Shown here in pieces: positions 1 to 4,065 of a stretch of DNA of 9,382 nucleotides. Each line of letters starts with the position of its first letter. The first letter of the stretch is position 1. This stretch comes from Patescibacteria group bacterium. GTDB taxonomy: Bacteria > Patescibacteriota > Microgenomatia > Levybacterales > UBA12049. The notes below the pieces were generated by a model. It was not told the origin of the DNA. It did not search any database and saw only the letters and a program-made list of their open reading frames with translations. The stretch is taken from NCBI GenBank assembly GCA_018900295.1, contig JAHIGH010000043.1, forward strand, positions 1 to 9,382, in the 5' to 3' direction. The position numbers were made by a program, and so were the translations under genes.

Positions 1-7
1 AGGGATC

Positions 8-45
8 CCCCTCCTTTTTTAAAGGAGGGTTGGGGGAGGATTTTT
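8..45. repeat. GC-rich palindromic intergenic repeat
   Basis: A short inverted repeat, CTCCTTT / AAAGGAG with a small T/A centre (about 11-27), is followed by a G-rich arm, TTGGGGGAGG. The same C-rich/A-T-centre/G-rich design recurs at 166-185, 232-252, 284-304, 8131-8149, 8187-8207 and, inside a gene, at 8888-8907. It could fold as RNA or cruciform DNA. No gene product is encoded. Such families of small palindromes are common in CPR genomes, but I cannot name this one. Confidence 0.6.
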
Positions 46-117
46 AGGGTGTGATATTTCATAGGAGTTACTATCATTGTAGTTCTAAAAGGAGTATTTT
101 TTCAAGTAGCGGGAAGG

Positions 118-304
118 TAAGTGCTCACCGGACATAGTTAGCCAATGTAATAAAACCCCTCCCAGCCTCCCCTTATCAGGGGAGGAGTCGGTAGGTTATC
201 TTCCTGATTTCGCCGGGGAAATCTCCCCTGACCCCTCTTTAGTAAAGAGGGGAACTTGGCTGGAGAAATAAATCCCTCCCTAGCCCTCCTTTAAAAAAGG
301 AGGG
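118..304. repeat. Palindrome-rich element, divergent copy of the 8080-8269 element
   Basis: The first 55 bases (118-172) match 8082-8136 at roughly 80% identity, both opening TAAGTGCTCAC and continuing CATAGTT..CCAATG..A..AAAA..CCCTCC..AGCCTCCC. The body then carries three perfect or near-perfect palindromes: 166-185 (CCTCCCC..GGGGAGG type), 232-252 (CCCCTCTTT-AGT-AAAGAGGGG) and 284-304 (CCCTCCTTT..AAAGGAGGG). The far terminal inverted repeat present at 8256-8269 is not recognisable here, so this copy is degraded or differently bounded. It is non-coding and may also act as a bidirectional transcription end beyond hicA. The element boundary at 304 is approximate. Confidence 0.6.
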
Positions 305-413
305 AATACCTCACTTTGAATTAAAATGTAAATATCAAAAATCACAAGTATTGTCAATGTCAAAAGCCAAATGTCAATTCAATGACAAATGCTTAAATGT
401 CAAATGAATGAAT
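305..413. repeat. Degenerate AAATGTCAA-type AT-rich spacer
   Basis: Between the palindromes and the hicA stop lies a low-complexity stretch with repeated AATGTCAA / AAATGACAAA / AAATGTCAAATGAATG motifs. A similar run occurs at 935-1000 upstream of hicB, so both sides of the hicBA pair carry related repeat DNA. I see no gene, and no hairpin with a U-run that would be a convincing terminator. Confidence 0.45.
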
Positions 414-641
414 TTATAGAAGTTTTAAAAACTCTTCCACAGTAAGTCCCGCGTCTTTAATAATTGCTAAGGTAATACCTTTCCCTAAATCTTTGCCTTT
501 ATGGACAGGAACTGATGCTCTAGCTTTGCAAGCCGGATCATAATAAATATGATGACTTCCGGTAATGTGATCAAGGTAAAATCCTTTTTTCTTTAAAACT
601 TTTATCAACTTCCTGGCAGTTATTGTGGGAATATTAGGCAT
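414..641 (-). CDS. hicA: HicA-family toxin (mRNA interferase)
   Basis: A 75-aa protein with the compact HicA/YcfA double-stranded-RNA-binding-like fold. Visible family marks are the N-terminal ITARKLIKVLKKKGFYL, then GSHHIYYDP (residues 28-36) with the expected catalytic His at position 30 or 31, and a VPVHKGKDLGKGI segment (44-55) leading to the C-terminal helix AIIKDAGLTVEEFLKLL. HicA toxins cleave mRNA and stall growth until neutralised by HicB. The ATG (639-641) overlaps the hicB stop (634-636) by 8 nt, so translation is probably coupled to the antitoxin and no separate ribosome-binding site is seen. The antitoxin-first gene order is the reverse of the E. coli locus but occurs in many hicBA pairs. 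All expected residues are present, so it looks intact. Confidence 0.9.
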   Translation of the reverse strand: MPNIPTITARKLIKVLKKKGFYLDHITGSHHIYYDPACKARASVPVHKGKDLGKGITLAIIKDAGLTVEEFLKLL

Positions 642-885
642 AAGAAGGTCCTGAAATTTTTTTGTCGATGTTTATAACAGTTATTGTTTCAAACCCTTCG
701 TCTTTTGGTATAGGTTCGTTGTGTTTTTTCAAAGACATCAAATATCCCTTGATTGCTTCTTCAAGATTTTTCTTTGTTTCTTCAACTGTATCTCCCTGAG
801 TATGACAACCCGGCAGCGAGGGCACAAAGCCGTGGAATCCCTGTCCGTCTTTTTGAATAATAGTTCGAAAAGTAAACTGCTTCAT
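634..885 (-). CDS. hicB: HicB-family antitoxin (short form, no DNA-binding domain)
   Basis: An 83-aa protein matching the HicB partial RNase-H-like fold: an F-R-T-I-I strand, the DGQGFHGFVPSLPGCHTQGDT core (residues 13-33) and the amphipathic helix VEETKKNLEEAIKGYLMSL (34-52). The protein ends at residue 83, and I see no C-terminal ribbon-helix-helix or helix-turn-helix domain like those longer HicB proteins use to repress their own promoter. It should bind and neutralise the downstream HicA; autoregulation is therefore doubtful from this sequence. It is first in the two-gene operon. The ATG at 883-885 sits only 7 nt from an extended -10 box, which supports this start and suggests a leaderless mRNA. 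No Shine-Dalgarno sequence precedes it. Confidence 0.88.
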   Translation of the reverse strand: MKQFTFRTIIQKDGQGFHGFVPSLPGCHTQGDTVEETKKNLEEAIKGYLMSLKKHNEPIPKDEGFETITVINIDKKISGPSYA

Positions 886-898
886 AATATTGATTGTA
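886..898 (-). promoter_or_regulatory. Extended -10 promoter for hicBA, near-leaderless start
   Basis: On the minus strand the sequence TGCTACAAT is an extended -10 (TGn plus TACAAT; hexamer at 893-898). Only 7 nt (CAATATT) separate it from the hicB ATG, so transcription should begin at or within a base or two of the start codon. The -35 region at 17-18 bp spacing (GGCAAC or CGGCAA) is poor, as is common with extended -10 promoters. Upstream lies a small inverted repeat, TTGCC..GGCAA (917-934), that could be an operator. Confidence 0.55.
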
Positions 899-1033
899 GC
901 ACAATTGGCGACCCGGTTGCCGGCAGGCAGGCAAATGACAAAATAAAAATGACAATCAGAAAAATGTAAAATGGAAATATCAAAGTGGAAAATGACAGAC
1001 TTAAAAGTTCTTTAAGGCTAAATTTTAAATTTA
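899..1033. repeat. Repeat-rich spacer upstream of hicBA
   Basis: This stretch contains the GGTTGCCGGCAGGCAGGC motif (915-932; a related GGTTGCCTGCC occurs at 1355-1365) and AATGACAAAATAAAAATGACA-type low-complexity repeats. From 1013 it holds TTTAAGGCTAAATTTTAAATTT, which recurs at about 2043-2070. It is non-coding. I see no RNA gene and no further promoter I would defend. Confidence 0.4.
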
Positions 1034-1120
1034 AAATTTGAAATGAAATCCTAAATGATTGAATTTTAAAATTATTTATCCATTTAGTAATTTAAAATTG
1101 ATTTAAAATTTCAAATTTAA
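1034..1120. repeat. AT-rich repeats (left arm plus first 40-bp direct repeat)
   Basis: Bases 1034-1069 (AAATTTGAAATGAAATCC, then TAAATGATTGAATTTTAAA) are nearly identical to 2153-2189. Bases 1081-1120 match 1241-1280 at 36 of 40 positions in direct orientation, with a period of exactly 160 bp; the same 40-mer recurs at 2560-2599. A-tracts and T-tracts recur at roughly helical spacing, so the DNA may be curved. The two 40-bp copies bracket the 98-bp hairpin at 1136-1233. Confidence 0.65.
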
Positions 1121-1135
1121 TAGAAATTAGAAATT

Positions 1136-1233
1136 CATGTTACGCAACTAATGTTTCTGGTAAGCGAGGAACGAGCGCATCCAGAATCTTATAACGGATT
1201 CTGGACAAGCCAGAACCTACACTGCGTAACATG
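1136..1233. repeat. 98-bp nested inverted-repeat (hairpin) element
   Basis: The ends form a perfect 11-bp inverted repeat, CATGTTACGCA (1136-1146) and TGCGTAACATG (1223-1233). Inside are TTCTGG (1155-1160) / CCAGAA (1210-1215) and a perfect 9-bp stem TCCAGAATC (1180-1188) / GATTCTGGA (1197-1205) with an 8-nt loop. The element is more GC-rich than its surroundings and flanked by 40-bp direct repeats. This is the shape of a small non-autonomous element or a structured RNA. No coding capacity is apparent and I see no clear target-site duplication. Confidence 0.7.
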
Positions 1234-1240
1234 GGTTATT

Positions 1241-1295
1241 CATTTAAGAATTTAGGATTGATTTAAAATTTCAAATTTAAAATTTCAAATTTTCC
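1241..1295. repeat. Second 40-bp direct repeat and AT-rich downstream flank of the LamG scar
   Basis: Bases from about 1238 to 1349 are a nearly identical copy of about 2557-2668, covering CATTTAAGAATTTAGGATTG, ATTTAAAATTTCAAATTTAA and the adjoining LamG tail. The repeat therefore joins a non-coding AT-rich block to a coding remnant as one duplicated module. Confidence 0.7.
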
Positions 1296-1410
1296 TTAAT
1301 GTCTTCCTTTGCTTTGGTCGTAGGAAAGTTTGATTTCGTCAGCCGATAACGCCCGGTTGCCTGCCCTTCCGAAGCCTTGGCGAAGGAGGGTAGATGCGGA
1401 CTTCGCTGAT
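1296..1410 (-). pseudogene. LamG surface-protein 3'-end remnant, split by a palindromic insert
   Basis: Reading the minus strand from 1410, the codons give ISEVRIY (1410-1390), then 31 bp that do not belong, then NRALSADEIKLSYDQSKGRH and TAA (1358-1296). This matches the C-terminus of the intact LamG protein at 4066-6195 (IDEVRIYNRALSADEIQLSYDQSKGKH). Only the last ~27 codons survive and the insert breaks the frame, so it is a dead gene end. It lies 14 bp beyond the stop of the RelE-like toxin. The most likely explanation is that the toxin-antitoxin pair replaced the rest of a LamG gene. Confidence 0.88.
1359..1389 (-). mobile_element. 31-bp palindromic insert inside the LamG remnant
   Basis: On the minus strand the segment reads CCTCCTTCGCCAAGG, then CTTCGGAAGGGCAGGC, and sits exactly between the Tyr and Asn codons of the VRIY-NRAL motif. 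Removing these 31 bases restores a perfect LamG reading frame. It belongs to the TTCGCTAAAGCTTCG..GGCAGG family also seen at 8157-8185 and 9171-9199. The behaviour resembles short palindromic elements that insert into genes, such as those known in Rickettsia; kinship with them is not implied. Confidence 0.75.
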
Positions 1411-1424
1411 TTATACTTAAGATA

Positions 1425-1685
1425 TCATTTTTTACCCAATCCTTGATCATGCGGGCCAATTGTGCGTACAGTAATTTCTTGCTCTTCAATAATAATAGTG
1501 AAACGATAATGATAATCAATGCGGCATTCCCATATATCAACATAACCTTGCATTTTTTTAATTCGCAATGAGGGATGCCGTATGTCTGATACAAGAAATA
1601 TAAACTGTTTGTCTGCCTTCTTTTTTATTGAGAGCGGGAGACTTTCATAAGCTTTCAATGCTTTCTTTGTAAAGCTGATTCTCAT
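1425..1685 (-). CDS. RelE/ParE-superfamily toxin
   Basis: An 86-aa protein with the RelE/ParE toxin layout: an N-terminal strand (MRISFTKKA), an amphipathic helical hairpin (residues 9-33, YESLPLSIKKKADKQF), then a basic beta-sheet containing LRIKKMQGY (40-48), WECRIDYHYRFT (52-63) and the closing RTIGPHD (74-80). Such toxins are usually ribosome-dependent mRNases, though ParE members poison gyrase. Basic and aromatic residues R55, Y58, Y60, R61 and H79 are the candidate active surface. The ATG at 1683-1685 lies 3 nt after the stop of the upstream antitoxin, so the two form one operon. No Shine-Dalgarno sequence is visible. The C-terminus appears intact although a LamG remnant starts 14 bp downstream. 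The subfamily, and hence the exact target, is uncertain. Confidence 0.82.
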   Translation of the reverse strand: MRISFTKKALKAYESLPLSIKKKADKQFIFLVSDIRHPSLRIKKMQGYVDIWECRIDYHYRFTIIIEEQEITVRTIGPHDQGLGKK

Positions 1686-1688
1686 GTT

Positions 1689-1928
1689 TTATTTTAAAGA
1701 ATTAAGGTGTTTTTGCATTTCTTCTACGGAATTAAACGTAACTATTCGCCTTTTTTTTATATCTTCCGTTGCTTTTTCTTCCTCTTTTTCCCACCACTCA
1801 TCACTACCATAAGGAGCTTCTTCTTTTAAAAGTTTGTTTTTAAGTTCATTCATGTCCTGTCTTAGTTCATCCAAGTGGGAAAGGATTTTTTCAACTGTTT
1901 TTGTTTCAACAGTAATTGTCTGTGTCAT
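1689..1928 (-). CDS. Small antitoxin of the RelE/ParE-like pair
   Basis: From the ATG at 1926-1928 the product is 79 aa, beginning MTQTITVETKTVEKILSHL. Residues 10-35 form a charged heptad-like helix (LSHLDELRQDMNELKNKLLK), followed by an acidic GSDEWWEKEEEKATEDI linker and the C-terminal VTFNSVEEMQKHLNSL. F-(D/N)-S-V-E-E-L tails of this kind are typical of toxin-binding regions of small antitoxins. I cannot assign it to a named antitoxin family from sequence alone, and no clear DNA-binding fold is visible. An upstream in-frame GTG at 1946 would add six residues, but it lies beside the -10 box, so the ATG is preferred. Its position 3 nt ahead of the toxin gene is the main functional evidence. 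Confidence 0.72.
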   Translation of the reverse strand: MTQTITVETKTVEKILSHLDELRQDMNELKNKLLKEEAPYGSDEWWEKEEEKATEDIKKRRIVTFNSVEEMQKHLNSLK

Positions 1929-1965
1929 ATAAAAGTATTTTAACACGGAGTAAAAAATATAACAA
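1929..1965 (-). promoter_or_regulatory. Promoter of the second toxin-antitoxin operon, leaderless
   Basis: On the minus strand TTGTTA (-35, 1960-1965), a 17-bp spacer and TAAAAT (-10, 1937-1942) preceded by TGT form a good extended sigma-70-type promoter. Eight nt (ACTTTTAT) lie between the -10 and the ATG, so the transcript should start at or almost at the start codon. This also rules out the upstream GTG as the usual start. Confidence 0.65.
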
Positions 1966-2184
1966 CCGTGGTGTACTATACGGCTTTAGCCTCCTCGCAA
2001 TGACAAATTCATTTGAAAATTAAGTCATTGAAAATTCCTTACTTTAAGGCTAAAGGCTAAATTTTAAATTTTAAATCAATTTTAAATATCTTAATTTTAA
2101 ATTTATTAATTTAGGATTTCATTATTTATTTTAAGTCTAAATTTTAAGTTTTAAATTTGAAATGAAATCCTAAATGATAAAATT
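1966..2184. repeat. AT-rich repeat spacer with a GTCATTGCGAGGAGG-type motif
   Basis: Bases 1990-2005 read TGTCATTGCGAGGAGG on the minus strand, resembling a motif often seen in dispersed bacterial intergenic repeats. From about 2043 the TTTAAGGCTAAA block of 1013 recurs, followed by A/T-only sequence with TTTTAAATTT units. Bases 2153-2189 duplicate 1034-1069 and run into the 3' end of the four-helix gene. No gene or RNA is seen. Confidence 0.5.
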
Positions 2185-2610
2185 TTAAATTGTTTTTTTA
2201 CTTCTGCCTTCTAATGTCAGAATGATTTTTGAAAATATCAGAGTTAGCTCTTGGGCTTCTTGCCACAATTTTCCGCCTTGTTCTTTGTATTCAGAAATAG
2301 TTGTTGAAACCAATTGCAACCAATACTTTGTTTCTTTTGCTTCTTTTTTGCAAATGTATATTTTATTCTTGAAATCTTTTCTGGAACTTGCTCCGTTGGC
2401 TTCGCAGTAGTTGGCGCCGATACTTGTAGCAGAACGAATCAGTTGATTTATTAATGGATTGTTAATATTGCTTTTGGGCAATTTGCTTACAAAAATAATA
2501 ATATCCCCGCTGAATTTTATTGTCCTTGTTTCTAAATTGTAGTTATCTGATGTTTTATTCATTTAAGAATTTAGGATTGATTTAAAATTTCAAATTTAAA
2601 ATTTCAAATT
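2153..2610. repeat. Inverted AT-rich repeats bracketing the four-helix gene
   Basis: The left arm (about 2150-2178) contains TTTTAAATTTGAAAT then ATCCTAAAT. The reverse complement of the right arm (about 2560-2605) contains the same two blocks, 15 and 9 bp exact, separated by a few extra bases. The arms overlap the stop and start of the enclosed gene. Equivalent arms occur at 1034-1069 and 1241-1290, where no gene is enclosed. Confidence 0.55.
2185..2562 (-). CDS. Four-helix-bundle protein of the S23 / 23S rRNA intervening-sequence family
   Basis: A 125-aa protein with the recognisable S23 family signature: LINQLIRSATSIGANYCEANGA (residues 37-58), SSRKDFKNKI, then ICKKEAKETKYWL (70-82). Four amphipathic helices can be drawn at about 12-28, 36-57, 62-92 and 97-118. 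Family members were first found encoded in intervening sequences of 23S rRNA and are also related to Avd proteins of diversity-generating retroelements, but most stand-alone copies, including this one, have no assigned function. No rRNA or reverse transcriptase is nearby. The start codon lies inside a duplicated AT-rich repeat and the stop inside its inverted partner, so the gene looks like a cassette. No clear promoter or ribosome-binding site precedes the ATG. Confidence 0.85.
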   Translation of the reverse strand: MNKTSDNYNLETRTIKFSGDIIIFVSKLPKSNINNPLINQLIRSATSIGANYCEANGASSRKDFKNKIYICKKEAKETKYWLQLVSTTISEYKEQGGKLWQEAQELTLIFSKIILTLEGRSKKTI

Positions 2611-2614
2611 TTCC

Positions 2615-2677
2615 TTAATGTCTTCCTTTGCTCTGGCCGTAGGAAAGCTGGATTTCGTCTGCGGAGAGGGCGCGGTT
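2615..2677 (-). pseudogene. Second LamG surface-protein 3'-end remnant
   Basis: The minus strand from 2677 reads AAC CGC GCC and continues as NRALSADEIQLSYGQSKGRH followed by TAA (2615-2617), the last 20 codons of a LamG protein. It is in frame and unbroken, but everything upstream is missing: the first Asn codon shares bases with the TAA stop (2676-2678) of the ATPase gene. The junction marks where the ATPase gene meets a former LamG gene. Bases 2557-2668 are nearly identical to 1238-1349, so this remnant and the first one, with their AT-rich 3' flank, are copies of the same module. Confidence 0.87.
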
Positions 2678-3932
2678 ACAAAATAAAAGATTCCAGCCAA
2701 AATTCATAATATGGAATAAAAATCACTGTCGTATTTCCAACCGTTATTTCATCGCTTAGCGCCAAATTCACCACATAAGCTTTTTTCGGATTATATTTGG
2801 CGATAAAACTGCGGAGCGAACGGGTAATTTCCGGCCGTTTCAAATTTTGCTTCTTTGCTTCCACCGGAATAACAGCTTCGCCGGAATTGACGATAAAATC
2901 AACTTCCGCTCCGTCTTTGGTTCGCCAAAAATGGATAGACGGCAAGGCGCGCTTTGTTTTTTCTTTAAGGGCGTTAAAAACATAATTTTCAAACACAAAC
3001 CCGACATTATCATCCAGACTAATCCGCCCGAAATCTCCGGCCGCGTAATTGCGCATGCCGATATCATAAAAATAATACACCGGCGCTTTTGTTATTTCCT
3101 TGCGGACATTTTTAAAATAAGGAGTGATTTTTTCCAAAATAAATGTTTTTTCCAAATACCAAAGATAATTTTTGACAGTCGGGATTGAAATTCCCAAAGT
3201 GGCGGAAAGTTCGGAAACATTTGCCAAATTTCCTATTTGCGAAGCCAACAGCCTTAATAAACGGGTAAAATCATCGGTTTTTTGAACCCCTAAAAGATAA
3301 GCTATGTCTTTTTCAACATAACTTCTGTAAATTTCGTCTATTATTTTTATTTTTTCCTCTTTTGTTTCCTCTAAAATAACTTTCGGATAGCCGCCGTAAT
3401 TTAAAAATTCTTCCAAAAACAAGCGGGTTCGCGATTTTTCCACCTCGAAAAAATCGCTCAATTTATCTTCATATTTATAATCAGTTCTATAATTCACGAA
3501 CTCGTCAAAAGACACCGCGCCAAGCTCAAACACTCTTTTTCTGCCGGCAAGCGATTCGTGAATTTTTTCTTTAAGTTCAACGCTGCCCGAGCCGGAAACA
3601 ATAAATTTATACGGCAAGTTCATATCATACAAGCCCTTAAGAAAAAGCCCCGCGTTTTCTTTTCTTTGTATCTCGTCTAAAAAAACATAGCCCTTCTTTT
3701 TGCCGATTTCCAGCTCAATTTTCTTAAGCAATTTTTCCTGCGAACCAAAAAATTCCCTGTCTCTTTCTATGTCATAATTCAGGATAAGAGTCGGCTCTCC
3801 CCGCTTGTTCAAATCATCAGCCAACAAAGACATCAGAGTTGTTTTCCCCGCTTGTCTTGGTCCGATAATCAAACTAATTTCTTTTTTGTCCAAATGAGCT
3901 TTTAGCTCCAAAAAAAGGTTTCTTTTAATCAT
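2676..3932 (-). CDS. AAA-family ATPase with C-terminal DUF4143 domain (ATPase 1)
   Basis: A 418-aa protein. The N-terminal AAA_14-type ATPase module has Walker A GPRQAGKTT (residues 24-32), Walker B VFLDE (83-87) and a SGSGS sensor strand (113-117). A winged-helix-like segment follows (NVSELSATLGISIPTVKNYL, 238-257). The C-terminal DUF4143 part (about 205-360) carries PYFKNVRKEI, YYFYDIGMRNY, FWRTKDGAEVDFIV (335-348) and VIPVEAK (354-360), in which E315, D345, E358 and K360 resemble a PD-(D/E)XK nuclease-type core. All catalytic motifs are intact. Proteins of this family are abundant in CPR bacteria and archaea; their task is not established. The start is fixed by a promoter 6 nt upstream. 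Its stop overlaps a LamG remnant, suggesting it arrived by insertion. Confidence 0.88.
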   Translation of the reverse strand: MIKRNLFLELKAHLDKKEISLIIGPRQAGKTTLMSLLADDLNKRGEPTLILNYDIERDREFFGSQEKLLKKIELEIGKKKGYVFLDEIQRKENAGLFLKGLYDMNLPYKFIVSGSGSVELKEKIHESLAGRKRVFELGAVSFDEFVNYRTDYKYEDKLSDFFEVEKSRTRLFLEEFLNYGGYPKVILEETKEEKIKIIDEIYRSYVEKDIAYLLGVQKTDDFTRLLRLLASQIGNLANVSELSATLGISIPTVKNYLWYLEKTFILEKITPYFKNVRKEITKAPVYYFYDIGMRNYAAGDFGRISLDDNVGFVFENYVFNALKEKTKRALPSIHFWRTKDGAEVDFIVNSGEAVIPVEAKKQNLKRPEITRSLRSFIAKYNPKKAYVVNLALSDEITVGNTTVIFIPYYEFWLESFIL

Positions 3933-3966
3933 ACTTCTATTTTAGTCCGATTATTTTATAAGTCAA
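3933..3966 (-). promoter_or_regulatory. Promoter of ATPase 1, leaderless
   Basis: On the minus strand TTGACT (-35, 3961-3966), a 16-bp spacer and TAAAAT (-10, 3939-3944) are followed by only 6 nt (AGAAGT) before the ATG. Transcription would start at the A of the start codon. Both boxes are close to consensus. Confidence 0.7.
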
Positions 3967-3985
3967 GGTTGTGTTTTATCGTTTG

Positions 3986-4058
3986 AATTTTGAGTGACTG
4001 AATGTCTCAAAATTAAGAAATTCGAGTTTGATTCAAAATTAAAAATTCAAAATTAAAA
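3986..4058. terminator. Hairpin and AT direct repeats downstream of the LamG gene
   Basis: AATTTTGAG (3986-3994) and CTCAAAATT (4006-4014) form a perfect 9-bp stem with an 11-nt loop. It lies about 50 bp past the LamG stop and just before the ATPase 1 promoter, so a role in ending the LamG transcript is plausible, but there is no U-run after it. Bases 4031-4058 are two exact tandem copies of ATTCAAAATTAAAA. Confidence 0.4.
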
Positions 4059-4065
4059 ATTAAAT

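Noticed and set aside
284..304. Rho-independent terminator for hicBA
   Set aside because: The stem is good but no U-run follows on the minus strand, and the same palindrome occurs in non-terminal places, including inside a gene.
721..969. Plus-strand open frame opposite hicB (and similar frames opposite the ATPase and LamG genes)
   Set aside because: Lacks family resemblance, start signals and codon character; all are complements of convincing minus-strand genes.
1277..1594. Minus-strand open frame of 105 codons containing SFAKASEGQATGRYRL
   Set aside because: It overlaps the RelE-like toxin gene in another frame and reads through the palindromic insert and the LamG scar out of frame; the odd peptide is the translated repeat, not a protein.
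2185..2562. 23S rRNA intervening sequence
   Set aside because: The neighbouring DNA is AT-rich spacer and a LamG remnant, with no rRNA sequence on either side.
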